From positions 1-29,151 of IMG/VR virus record IMGVR_UViG_3300023215_000956: a stretch of DNA of 29,151 nt; one strand, 5' to 3'. Positions 5,849 through 12,833 of this stretch are shown piece after piece. Below the pieces are notes generated by a model. That model saw only the letters and a list, made by a program, of their open reading frames with translations, searched no databases and was not told the origin of the DNA. Position 1 is the first letter of the stretch; every line of letters begins with the position of its first letter. Source of the stretch: a virus. A program made the translations under genes and the position numbers.

Positions 5849-6385
5849 ATGTCAAACGATTTATGGGCTACACCACCAGAGGTGTTTGAAGCGTTAGATA
5901 AAGAGTTTTGCTTTGGGTTCGATGTATGCGCCGAGTATGAAACAGCGAAGTGTTCAGACTATTGGACCATCGAAGATGATGCGCTTTCCAAAGACTGGGC
6001 AGAAGATGCAAAGAGCCGCATACCTGGTGCCGGCTTAATTGAAATGGGCGCTTTATGGTGTAACCCGCCATACAGCAACATTACGCCATGGGTTAGAAAG
6101 GCTATTGAAGCACAGCAAAATGGGCGAATGACAGTAATGCTTGTTATGTGCGACCCATCAGTTAAATGGTTCAGCATTGCTCAACAATATGCCAGTGAAA
6201 CCCGCTTCATCACCGATGGCCGCTTAGCGTTCCTAAAGAACGGCGTACCGCAAAAGGGCAATAACAAAGGCTCAGTGATATTCGTATTTGACCCACACCG
6301 CATAAGCGCGGGGCATGTGTCATTTGTTACGCGTGAAGCGCTAATGGAAAAAGGGAAAGTTAACAAGTTAGAGGTGGCAGCATGA
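5849..6385 (+). CDS. Phage DNA N6-adenine methyltransferase, Dam family
   Basis: This 178-residue protein has the signature of the phage Dam-type family: N-terminal 'DLWATPPEVFEAL', the 'FDVCAE' motif I region, catalytic NPPY at residues 72-75 within 'WCNPPYSNITPW', and a C-terminal 'GSVIFVF' strand. It would methylate adenine N6 in a short target using S-adenosylmethionine, either protecting phage DNA from restriction or marking the origin or promoters. It lies 6 bases after dnaB and overlaps the next gene (ATGA). Target sequence cannot be read from the protein. Confidence 0.9.
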   Translation: MSNDLWATPPEVFEALDKEFCFGFDVCAEYETAKCSDYWTIEDDALSKDWAEDAKSRIPGAGLIEMGALWCNPPYSNITPWVRKAIEAQQNGRMTVMLVMCDPSVKWFSIAQQYASETRFITDGRLAFLKNGVPQKGNNKGSVIFVFDPHRISAGHVSFVTREALMEKGKVNKLEVAA

Positions 6386-6852
6386 ATTGGCAAAGTTGCA
6401 CAGTTGCGAACCATCAACAGTTTTATTCTGTATATCAAGCTGTTGATGGCTGGTTTAGCGATGGCAAGATGGTTGACGTGAAGGTGCGTGAAAGCGCCCC
6501 TTCACGCCTCGATGCTATGAAAGCATTGCAACACCACTGGTACAACGAACTAAGCGCCCAGACAGGTAAAAGCGCAAAGTATATGAACGCTTATTGCAAG
6601 TTGGTGTTTGGCGTTCCTATTGCTCGTGAATCAGACATTGAGTTTCGTGAAATTTATGATTTTGCAATAAAGCCACTTAGTCAACCTGTAAAGCTTCGGC
6701 TACTGGCCCCGCCAACATCATTAACGATAACCAGCAACTTCAACACGCAGCAAATGCACCGTTATTTGAACGCTATCAAAGGTTGGGCAGACCGCAAGCG
6801 TTACAAGCTAACCACTAATCACGATCTTTATTTAAAGGCTATGGGGGCTTGA
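6382..6852 (+). CDS. Phage replication/recombination-region protein, NinB-like at best
   Basis: A 156-residue protein coupled to the methyltransferase gene by an ATGA overlap. It contains 'RLDAMKALQHHWYNEL' followed by 'GKSAKYMNAYCKLVFGVPI' and 'YLNAIKGWA'. Proteins with this pattern occur in the nin-like regions of lambdoid phages, and some are annotated NinB or recombination-associated. The pattern of a helical N-terminal half and a conserved middle is suggestive only. No catalytic motif is visible. Position between the methyltransferase and the integrase fits an accessory DNA-metabolism role. Confidence 0.4.
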   Translation: MNWQSCTVANHQQFYSVYQAVDGWFSDGKMVDVKVRESAPSRLDAMKALQHHWYNELSAQTGKSAKYMNAYCKLVFGVPIARESDIEFREIYDFAIKPLSQPVKLRLLAPPTSLTITSNFNTQQMHRYLNAIKGWADRKRYKLTTNHDLYLKAMGA

Positions 6853-7040
6853 TGAATAACCCTTACTGCAAGCATGGAACTCACCACGCAATTCGCTGCT
6901 TTTCCTGCGAGATAGAGAGAAGGCAAGAGAAAAAAGCTTTGATGTCGTCCATCGAAGAGGCTGAGACAATAGAAGAGGCTGATGCGCGCAAAGCGGCATT
7001 GAGGAAAATAAAAGAAGCAGCTAAGAGGTTGGATTGGTGA
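6852..7040 (+). CDS. Small putative zinc-binding protein
   Basis: Start ATG 6852 overlaps the previous stop (TGATG). The first 20 residues carry C6, H8 and a CFSC pair (C16/C19) in 'PYCKHGTHHAIRCFSCE', a compact treble-clef or zinc-ribbon-like arrangement; the rest is a charged helix. Such 60-residue zinc-finger ORFs are common in phage nin regions. It overlaps the integrase start as GTGA. Function unknown. Confidence 0.6.
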   Translation: MNNPYCKHGTHHAIRCFSCEIERRQEKKALMSSIEEAETIEEADARKAALRKIKEAAKRLDW

Positions 7041-8260
7041 AGTCTATTGCTACCCAGATTAACGACACATCAATTAAGGCTCACGCTAAAGATAGTGAGA
7101 TAGGGGAGCTGCGCGATATCAGAAGTCCTGTCTCACTTAAATTCCACAAGAGCAGAGAAAAGGCCACGTGGTGTTATCTTCACTATGTTGGCGGTGTTAC
7201 TAAGCGAACCCGTATTGGTTATTGGCCCACGCTAAAAACAAAAGAAGCAGTAGCGCTTATCCCTACAGTTATTGAAAGCATTCATAAAGGTAAGGAAATA
7301 CAGAGTACCAGCTTCAAAACCGTTGGTGATTTGCTTAACTGGTATGCTGCCAGAACAGAGAAAGAGGCGTTAAAGAGTAAAAGCCGCCGCAAGAGTGTGT
7401 TAAGCGCAATAAACAGGCATCTATTCCCAATGTTAGAGAACGTAAGCATTACTGCAGTTCGCAAAGTGGTTATCGATGAACAGTTAATTCTGCCACTTCA
7501 AAATCAGAGCCTGAAACCATCAACCATTCGTCAGCACTTCGCCGTTCTCAAGCGAGCGTTCGCCAGCGCAAAAGAATTAGAACTTATATCGGTTAACCCA
7601 ATGGCGGGTATGAAGTTTCGTGATCACGTTCAGCGAAGAATAGAGCCAAAGCAAGGTAAGCTGCTAGTTGAGGACGCAAAGGGCGTAGTAGAGCAGTTAT
7701 CGGTGCTACCAGAGAGCACCAAGGCAATGCTGTTATTCATGTTGATGTTTGCTACTCGCATTGGTGAGACGCGCCAACTTAAATGGCGGTATATCGATTT
7801 GCACAGCGGTGTAATAACCCTGCCTGAGTTGGTAACTAAAACGGGAGCAGTTCACACGCTACCAATCACCAAACATGCTCACCAACTACTGTCAGATTAT
7901 AAGCAGCGCTGCAAGGGTGAATACCTGTTCGGTGGCAAATCACCAATAAGCCCCAGTACAGCAGACCAATTAGTAAGAACCGCATCAAAGCGTAAGTGGT
8001 CAGCCCATGACTTAAGAAAGTTGGCTCGCAGTGTATGGGCAACCATTGGTATCGATTACTGGGTAGCAGAACGCTTGCTTAACCATAAGCAAAAAGGCTT
8101 GGATTTGGTTTACATCAAAGCCGACTCGATAACGGTGAAACGTGAAGCATTAACCCAGTATCACGAATGGCTTTTTAATGGTGAATTTACATGTTGCCAA
8201 GGTGTTTTGGAAAATTCGCAGAATCACGAATTAACCAATAATTACAATAATGTAGCGTGA
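7037..8260 (+). CDS. int: Tyrosine recombinase / phage integrase
   Basis: A site-specific recombinase that would integrate and excise phage DNA at att sites. Start chosen as GTG 7037 (GTGA overlap), giving 407 residues. The N-terminal 75 residues resemble the arm-type DNA-binding domain of P4-like integrases ('KATWCYLHYVGGVTKRTRIGYWPT'); about residues 95-190 form the core-binding SAM-like domain. Catalytic residues visible: R241 (ATRIGETRQLKW), H324 and R327 (HDLRK), H350 (LLNHKQKG) and Y359 (VYIKAD). About 30 unusual residues follow the core ('FTCCQGVLENS...'). It sits inside the early operon, transcribed with replication genes, which is atypical. No clear attP was found. Confidence 0.92.
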   Translation: MKSIATQINDTSIKAHAKDSEIGELRDIRSPVSLKFHKSREKATWCYLHYVGGVTKRTRIGYWPTLKTKEAVALIPTVIESIHKGKEIQSTSFKTVGDLLNWYAARTEKEALKSKSRRKSVLSAINRHLFPMLENVSITAVRKVVIDEQLILPLQNQSLKPSTIRQHFAVLKRAFASAKELELISVNPMAGMKFRDHVQRRIEPKQGKLLVEDAKGVVEQLSVLPESTKAMLLFMLMFATRIGETRQLKWRYIDLHSGVITLPELVTKTGAVHTLPITKHAHQLLSDYKQRCKGEYLFGGKSPISPSTADQLVRTASKRKWSAHDLRKLARSVWATIGIDYWVAERLLNHKQKGLDLVYIKADSITVKREALTQYHEWLFNGEFTCCQGVLENSQNHELTNNYNNVA

Positions 8261-8311
8261 ATTTAGGGTGTTCCAATATGGAATACATAAAACAGCAAAT
8301 AGAGGTGTTTA

Positions 8312-8713
8312 ATGGATAAGTATGGCTTTGGTGGTTACGTAAGAAATCTGGTTAAAAGGGCACGTGATGATATGCGCCAAACGGGGCGTACAACATCGAT
8401 GCTGGATAGGGTTAAACCCACTGACTTAGTGGTTTTTGTGCGTCATGAGGATGCTGCTTTTTTTAAGCGAAAGGCGGCCTCAGCAGGTAAGGAGTTCAAT
8501 TTTATTGTTTGCCCCCCTAAAGAACTTCATCTGCTTTCTGATTACGCGCGTGGCCGCACGGTAGTTTTGGATCACCGATGGGTTGAAGAATACTTTGAGT
8601 TAGTGGTTGAACAGGCTATGCAATCAATAAGCGATATCGAAAAGATAAGGCAGCCAGAACCCCAGAATTTTACACCAGAAATAGCAAGGGGGGCTTACCG
8701 TGAACGTGATTAG
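8312..8713 (+). CDS. Hypothetical phage protein with GRTT motif
   Basis: A 133-residue protein starting at ATG 8312, preceded by GAGGTG. Residues 22-30 (RQTGRTTSM) followed by 'DLVVFVRH' resemble the P-loop and following strand seen in a family of small phage proteins with an incomplete NTPase core. 'GRTVVLDHRWVEEYF' could be the second strand, with an Asp in Walker B position. It lacks helicase motifs, and whether it binds nucleotide is unproven. Its 3' end overlaps the rusA start. Intergenic spacing after the integrase is 51 bases. Confidence 0.55.
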   Translation: MDKYGFGGYVRNLVKRARDDMRQTGRTTSMLDRVKPTDLVVFVRHEDAAFFKRKAASAGKEFNFIVCPPKELHLLSDYARGRTVVLDHRWVEEYFELVVEQAMQSISDIEKIRQPEPQNFTPEIARGAYRERD

Positions 8714-9035
8714 TATAAAGCCGCTTTCAGTTAATAAGGCATGGAAAGGGAGGCGTTTTAAAACTGATGCTTATAAAGGTTACGAACTGTCGGTAAAACA
8801 GTTGCTACCTAGCGCGCTCAATATTCCAGGTGGCCCACTGCAAATTTACTTGAAGTTTGGCTTTAGCAGTGCCGCCTCGGATTTCGATAACCCGGTAAAG
8901 CCATTTATTGATGTTCTGCAAAAAAAGTACGGCTTTAACGATAAGCGAATACGCCGTGCCATTATTGACGTTGATGATACGTGCAAAAAAGGCAAAGAGT
9001 ACATCGAATTTGAATTAACGGCGTTGGGGGCTTAA
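8700..9035 (+). CDS. rusA: Holliday junction resolvase, RusA family
   Basis: A dimeric Mg-dependent endonuclease that cleaves four-way junctions arising in phage recombination and replication. The GTG start at 8700 has AAGGGGGG upstream. The 111-residue length fits RusA. Seen motifs: 'SVNKAWKGRRF' at the N-terminus and the acidic signature 'SDFDNPVKPFIDVLQ' with D61, D63 and D71, then 'FNDKRI' and a VDD pair near residue 91. All expected catalytic aspartates appear present. In lambdoid phages RusA sits in the same place, just upstream of Q. Confidence 0.9.
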   Translation: MNVISIKPLSVNKAWKGRRFKTDAYKGYELSVKQLLPSALNIPGGPLQIYLKFGFSSAASDFDNPVKPFIDVLQKKYGFNDKRIRRAIIDVDDTCKKGKEYIEFELTALGA

Positions 9036-9323
9036 ATGACTACCGCGATGATCATCTTCATATCTCAGTTTGCCGTTGTCTATCTTCTGGGTATCCAAAG
9101 TTTAATGGTTCGCGATGCGAATTGTGTGGGCGCTGCAGCTGGTGCAATCTTCATTGCTATTAGCCAGTTTTGCGTATTTTCTATTATCGGAAGTTTTGCA
9201 GCCAGTGACCTATTAACACTGAATGGGTTGGCATTTCTGTGCGCGGGGCCAGTCGCCATAGTTGCATCAATTAAAACTCACCCGTACATGGTAAAACACG
9301 TTTTCAAGGGGCGTAAACAATGA
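9036..9323 (+). CDS. Small integral membrane protein, three predicted helices
   Basis: The 95-residue protein begins directly after the rusA stop. Hydrophobic segments lie at about residues 5-24, 30-52 and 60-80, with a basic C-terminus (HVFKGRKQ) probably in the cytoplasm. It is part of the early operon and overlaps the next gene by ATGA. Membrane location is clear from composition; the role is not. It is not placed with lysis genes, so holin activity is unlikely. Confidence 0.6.
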   Translation: MTTAMIIFISQFAVVYLLGIQSLMVRDANCVGAAAGAIFIAISQFCVFSIIGSFAASDLLTLNGLAFLCAGPVAIVASIKTHPYMVKHVFKGRKQ

Positions 9324-9844
9324 TCATAGGTTTAACAGGTAAAGCGAGAAGCGGTAAAGATACGGTTGCTGAGCATTTGGCAATAGCTCATGGGTTTCAT
9401 CACTACTGGTTTAGTAAACCGATGAAAGAAGCGTGTCGCAGTATGTTCGGCTGGAATGATGCACATTTATATGGTGACTTGAAAGAAGTGGTAGACCCAC
9501 GGTTTGGTGTTTCACCCCGCGTAGCACTGCAAACGCTAGGAACGGAGTGGGGGCGTAACACTATCAATTCAGATTTATGGATATTGCGAGCCCAAAAAGA
9601 AATGGAGCAGCATGATTGTATTGTGATAAGCGATTGCCGTTTTGACAATGAGGTCGAGGCAGTTTTGGACGCTGGAGGCATTGTTATTGAAGTGTCGCGC
9701 AATGGTATTAATGAGGTGGCCGCGCATTCATCAGAAAGCGGTATTAGTGCCAACCTTATAACTTTCCGAATTGATAACAACGGCACATTACAAGGACTGT
9801 ATAAATCGGTAGATGAATTACTTATTCAAGCGTTAGCAGCGTAA
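9320..9844 (+). CDS. Deoxynucleoside monophosphate kinase-like protein
   Basis: A P-loop kinase of 174 residues, similar in plan to T4 gp1-type dNMP kinases and dephospho-CoA-kinase-like proteins. The N-terminus 'MIIGLTGKARSGKDTVAEHL' contains the Walker A loop at residues 7-15. 'TLGTEWGRN' and 'DCRFDNEVEAVLDAGG' are typical of the phage dNMP kinase family, where the latter region contacts nucleotide. It would convert dNMPs to dNDPs to feed phage DNA synthesis. It overlaps the upstream membrane protein gene and precedes the last early gene by 13 bases. Confidence 0.85.
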   Translation: MIIGLTGKARSGKDTVAEHLAIAHGFHHYWFSKPMKEACRSMFGWNDAHLYGDLKEVVDPRFGVSPRVALQTLGTEWGRNTINSDLWILRAQKEMEQHDCIVISDCRFDNEVEAVLDAGGIVIEVSRNGINEVAAHSSESGISANLITFRIDNNGTLQGLYKSVDELLIQALAA

Positions 9845-9857
9845 GGGGGTAACTTAT

Positions 9858-10376
9858 ATGTCAAATCCAATAAGAGAATTAGCAAGAATGACAACAAAAT
9901 CAAAGCAAATTGACGGTATGCCGTTTGGTGGTATTGCTCCCGATGCAAATGTGGTTGCTGGGGCGCTAGCAATGAGAAACCCAGTAACGGGATTAAAGTT
10001 GGAACGCCCGGCTTATTACCTCGCCAGATTGCTTTACGCTGATGATAAAAGTTCTCGTGTACATGTTAAAGCTGGCGTAAGTGCGATAATGATTAAATCC
10101 AGCATTGATATTGCCGATATTTCTTTAGCCAAGTTGATCAATTGCGCCATCAGTGAAATCCAATCTCCAATACTGCGCTTAAATAGGAAAACAGGCCAGC
10201 AAGAAATAAAACCTGTAAGCAAGCGCGAGATATGCCGCCGATTGGATATTAACGGCGCTAAATTGCCTACTAAAATAGAAGAGGCCTATAACGCCATTCT
10301 GAAACAATTGTTCACTTGGAACGAAATGGCATTAAGGCATGTTTATTATTCAATGAGAGAGGATGAAGCGGCATAA
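9858..10376 (+). CDS. Last early gene, candidate late-gene antiterminator (Q position)
   Basis: A 172-residue protein with a strong AAGGGGGT ribosome-binding site. I do not recognise a Q family by sequence. Residues about 120-160 ('SKREICRRLDINGAKLPTKI') could form a helix-turn-helix. Position is the argument: it is the last gene of the early operon, and 34 bases after its stop lies a strong promoter followed at once by a terminator, the lambda Q/pR'/tR' layout. A Q-type protein would load on polymerase at that promoter and let it pass the terminator into lysis and head genes. A transcription activator is the alternative. Confidence 0.5.
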   Translation: MSNPIRELARMTTKSKQIDGMPFGGIAPDANVVAGALAMRNPVTGLKLERPAYYLARLLYADDKSSRVHVKAGVSAIMIKSSIDIADISLAKLINCAISEIQSPILRLNRKTGQQEIKPVSKREICRRLDINGAKLPTKIEEAYNAILKQLFTWNEMALRHVYYSMREDEAA

Positions 10377-10409
10377 CAAAAAAAACTGTATTTATATACA
10401 ATATTATTG

Positions 10410-10438
10410 TTGACATGTTTCCGCGTTTTGCATAGGAT
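10410..10438 (+). promoter_or_regulatory. Late promoter, pR'-like
   Basis: A consensus -35 TTGACA at 10410-10415 and TAGGAT at 10433-10438 are separated by exactly 17 bases, a strong sigma70-type pair, with transcription expected to start near 10446. AT-rich sequence lies upstream (10381-10409). It points toward the lysis and morphogenesis genes. Confidence 0.75.
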
Positions 10439-10467
10439 ATTTCCCATCCTAGCGATATTTCACTTGA

Positions 10468-10498
10468 AGCCCTGACCTAACCAGTCGGGGCTTTTTTT
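10468..10498 (+). terminator. Terminator just after the late promoter, tR'-like
   Basis: AGCCCTGAC (10468-10476) pairs with GTCGGGGCT (10484-10492), nine pairs with one G-U, followed by T residues to 10498. Without antitermination the promoter at 10410 would make only a roughly 50-nt RNA. Confidence 0.85.
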
Positions 10499-10511
10499 AT
10501 GGCTGATATTT

Positions 10512-10940
10512 ATGTTCCCCTACGGCAAAACTTCACAAGCGCGTCTTGATACGTGCCATGTTGACATTCAAACGATATTCAACGAAGTGAAGAAGGTTAT
10601 TAATGCGTCTATCTTTTGCGGTCACCGTGGTAAAGAAGACCAGAACCAAGCCTTTGCTAATGGACTCAGTCAATTAAAGTGGCCTCACTCCAAGCACAAC
10701 ACACTCCCATCTATGGCAATTGATGCTGGGCTTTACTTTGTAGAATTAGGCAACACAGACTGGAAGGACGAACTGGCATTTGCTGTATTCGCTGGCCATG
10801 TCATGTGTATTGCTCGCCAGTTGTACGCCGAAAAGAAAATAACTCACTTATTACGCTGGGGTGGTGACTGGGATATGGACGGTAGAAGCCGTGATGAACG
10901 TTTCCGCGACTTGCCACACTTTGAATTGTATAAGCCATAG
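10512..10940 (+). CDS. Endolysin, M15 (VanY-type) peptidase
   Basis: A 142-residue single-domain peptidoglycan peptidase resembling the T5-type L-alanyl-D-glutamate peptidase group. Zinc-ligand pattern visible: H62 and D71 in 'HSKHNTLPSMAIDAG', and H136 in 'DLPHFEL' near the C-terminus. No signal peptide, so it needs a holin for export. The ribosome-binding site is weak (no clear GGAG before ATG 10512), which may limit its level. First gene of the late operon, directly after the pR'-tR' pair. Confidence 0.85.
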   Translation: MFPYGKTSQARLDTCHVDIQTIFNEVKKVINASIFCGHRGKEDQNQAFANGLSQLKWPHSKHNTLPSMAIDAGLYFVELGNTDWKDELAFAVFAGHVMCIARQLYAEKKITHLLRWGGDWDMDGRSRDERFRDLPHFELYKP

Positions 10941-10948
10941 GTATTTAT

Positions 10949-11182
10949 ATGAAATTAGAATTTAAACCTATGGAAGAGCAGCCAAAGTTGCAGGGTAATG
11001 ATTACTCTCCAGAGTGCTTGTTATACAGTTCTTGTGATGGTTATCACTTGGTTTACGCTTTCTTTTGCCCTGTAACTGGGGAGTTTCAGCATTTTGCAAA
11101 CTTCACTGAAAGTAAAATCGAGAATTCTGACAACTACAAGGCATGGGCATTGTTAATTGGCGAACCAGAGGTAGCAAAGTGA
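10949..11182 (+). CDS. Small hypothetical protein in the lysis cassette
   Basis: Seventy-seven residues from ATG 10949, nine bases after the endolysin stop. The C-terminal 'NYKAWALLIGEPE' recalls the 'W..LP.PP' ending of DUF551-type phage proteins, and the middle (YHLVYAFFCPVTGEFQHF) is beta-like; this similarity is weak. It overlaps the next gene as GTGA. Not a membrane protein, hence not a holin itself. Confidence 0.55.
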   Translation: MKLEFKPMEEQPKLQGNDYSPECLLYSSCDGYHLVYAFFCPVTGEFQHFANFTESKIENSDNYKAWALLIGEPEVAK

Positions 11183-11694
11183 ATTGGTCAGACGTAGGCG
11201 GGTTTCTAAAAGAAAACAAAACAGGCGTAGCCAGTCTCGTTGGTTCGCTATTAACGGGCAATGTTGTGGGCGCGGTCAGTGCTGGGGCTTCAATGGTTGC
11301 CCAGGCAACGGGAACGACAGACCCCGACCAAGCGTTAGCGGAGTTAAAGAAAAACCATGACGCAATGCTTAGGCTTGAAGAAATCGCCGCCGCACGCGAA
11401 GCGGAAGTGAATCGGCACCTTGAATCAGTCATGGCGCTAGAGCTTCAGGATAAACAGCGTAGCCATTCAGAGACACAGCAGACTATTCGCAATGGCGATA
11501 ATGCAGAAGGCGCGGTTAAGTACGTAAGACCTCTTCACGCTACAGCCTCTTTATTTGCTGGTATAGCTTACGTATTTGTCACTGACTCACCAGAGCTAGC
11601 GATAATAGGCGCATTCCTTACGCTACCCACGACTTACGCAGGCTTGCGAGAAATCGGAAAGCGCAACGTATTGGCATTCAATAAGAAAAGTTGA
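11179..11694 (+). CDS. Holin-like membrane protein, 3TM GTA-holin type
   Basis: I prefer GTG 11179 (GTGA overlap, AGAGGT upstream) over ATG 11143, giving 171 residues. Hydrophobic segments occur at about residues 12-35, and as a pair at about 118-155 around 'VKYVRPLHATASLFAGIAY' and 'LAIIGAFLTLPTTYAGLREI', separated by a long charged helix (KNHDAMLRLEEIAAAREAE). This plan matches the '3TM holin for gene-transfer release' family. It would collect in the inner membrane and open it at lysis time, letting the M15 endolysin out. A second holin-like gene follows. Confidence 0.65.
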   Translation: MNWSDVGGFLKENKTGVASLVGSLLTGNVVGAVSAGASMVAQATGTTDPDQALAELKKNHDAMLRLEEIAAAREAEVNRHLESVMALELQDKQRSHSETQQTIRNGDNAEGAVKYVRPLHATASLFAGIAYVFVTDSPELAIIGAFLTLPTTYAGLREIGKRNVLAFNKKS

Positions 11695-11765
11695 ACTTTT
11701 GTCTAATACCCAATGGAACAATATTTGAATAACTATGTTGTTGAAACCACAAACAGGGCAGCAGC

Positions 11766-12035
11766 ATGAACACTCACTACCAACACGAATACAATCAATC
11801 AATGTCCGATAAATCATCTATAGCTACATACATTGGGGGCGGTATCTCAGCATTTTGGGGATTTCTCGCCTCACAGGAGTTCGGCATAGTATTTGGCGTA
11901 CTGGTGAGTGCCGTAGGATTATCCATGAATTATTATTTCAAACGGCGTGAAGACAAACGCCAGCAGGCAGAGGAACGCAGGAAGCGAGAGCTTCACGATG
12001 TAACTTTGAGGGCAATGGTTAACAACGAGGATTAA
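11766..12035 (+). CDS. HP1-type phage holin, 89 residues
   Basis: The pattern 'SSIATYIGGGISAFWGFLAS', then a second hydrophobic helix (GIVFGVLVSAVGLSMNYYF) and a highly charged tail (KRREDKRQQAEERRKRE) is that of HP1-family holins. Two helices span the inner membrane. A second in-frame ATG at 11802 (residue 13) would give the usual short N-terminus, so a two-start system as in lambda S is conceivable; neither start has a strong ribosome-binding site (GGGCAG before 11766). I found no Rz/Rz1 spanin pair. Confidence 0.7.
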   Translation: MNTHYQHEYNQSMSDKSSIATYIGGGISAFWGFLASQEFGIVFGVLVSAVGLSMNYYFKRREDKRQQAEERRKRELHDVTLRAMVNNED

Positions 12036-12037
12036 TC

Positions 12038-12086
12038 CTAATGGCCTGCTCAGCCATCAGCCCCAAAGATGGGCTAAGGCCATTAG
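12038..12086 (+). promoter_or_regulatory. Long perfect hairpin between holin and next gene
   Basis: CTAATGGCCT (12038-12047) pairs with AGGCCATTAG (12077-12086), ten perfect pairs. An inner stem AGC-CATC/GATG-G-GCT has a single bulge. A 12-base palindrome AGGATTAATCCT lies at 12028-12039. There is only a weak T-run after it, so it is more likely an mRNA processing or translation-control element than a terminator. Confidence 0.55.
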
Positions 12087-12102
12087 TAGTTTTGGTGAAG
12101 CA

Positions 12103-12663
12103 ATGGCCGATGATATAGAGAAGTTTTTCAATAAAGCGTTTAAGAAGATTGAGAAACAAGTGGAGTTCGCTTCCGTTCTTGCTGCCAATGCAATAGCCGC
12201 TGATGTAAAGGTGGGTGTAGAGCGCCAGCTTAAAGCTGATATCGATAAGCCCACGCCATTTACTCAAAAGGCTTTCAAAATAACGAGAGCCAATAAGCGC
12301 ACCAAAACAGCCGCAGTTTCTATTAAGCCAGTACAGGCGTCATATCTGAAATATCAGATAGAGGGCGGCACTAGACGCGCTAAGTCATTGGTAATACCGC
12401 GTAAGAAAGCGGCCAACAAGTACGGCAATTTACCCCGTGGCAAATTAAAAAGACTACAAGATCAGGGTAAGACATTTGTTGCTGATGGCTTAGTGCTTCA
12501 GCAAATGAAGACAAAGAACAAGCCCTTGGCATACCTAAGTAAGAAGCCAGCGAAATACAAGAAGCGCTTTGAATTCTTTGAGCGCGGTCAGTCAACCGCT
12601 AAGAAAGTAGCCTCAATGCACGTGAAAGCCTCGATTAAAAAGGCTTTGGCAACCGCAAGGTGA
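12103..12663 (+). CDS. Basic phage protein resembling tail-completion (gpZ-like) proteins
   Basis: A 186-residue, very Lys/Arg-rich protein. The core 'ANAIAADVKVGVERQLK', then 'PTPFTQKAFKITRANKRTKTA' and 'YLKYQIEGGTRRAKSLVIP', resembles minor tail/tail-completion proteins of the Z type (192 residues in lambda), which act at the tail top. If so, its place is displaced: in lambda Z follows FII, whereas here the gene lies before cos and the terminase. An alternative is a DNA- or RNA-binding accessory protein. Similarity is by eye. Confidence 0.5.
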   Translation: MADDIEKFFNKAFKKIEKQVEFASVLAANAIAADVKVGVERQLKADIDKPTPFTQKAFKITRANKRTKTAAVSIKPVQASYLKYQIEGGTRRAKSLVIPRKKAANKYGNLPRGKLKRLQDQGKTFVADGLVLQQMKTKNKPLAYLSKKPAKYKKRFEFFERGQSTAKKVASMHVKASIKKALATAR

Positions 12664-12679
12664 TGATTCGCATGAAAAT

Positions 12680-12833
12680 ATCATTATTTGCACACCTTTG
12701 GTGCAAAAAAGGTACTTCCCAGGGGGGTGCCCTACCGAGGGTAATTTGCATCTCGCTTTCGCGCTATTTATGACTCATTTTCGCTCAAGGTTGTTTAGTT
12801 ATCGCCTAAATCGTCACTGAAAAAGCACAAACC
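12680..12833 (+). other. Probable cos region (packaging site)
   Basis: The 170-base gap before the Nu1-like gene is where lambda carries cos. The sequence CGCTATTTATGA at 12762-12773 is identical to the stretch that follows cosN in lambda, about 20 bases right of the cut. To its left, 12721-12740 is a GC-rich stretch (GGGGGGTGCCC then TACCGAGG) suitable for cosN. A hairpin TTTGCAC/GTGCAAA lies at 12687-12707. The exact nicking positions cannot be set by eye. Confidence 0.6.

Noticed and set aside
8278-8319. A 13-codon plus-strand ORF just before the 8312 gene, and the nearby near-palindrome TTCCAATATGGAA (8271-8283)
   Set aside because: Could be a coupling leader or a small recombinase/operator site, but too short to separate from chance.
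12041-12118. 25-codon ORF from ATG 12041, considered as an Rz1-like spanin
   Set aside because: It lacks a lipobox and proline-rich stretch and is generated by the hairpin arms; a good upstream GAGGA is the only support.
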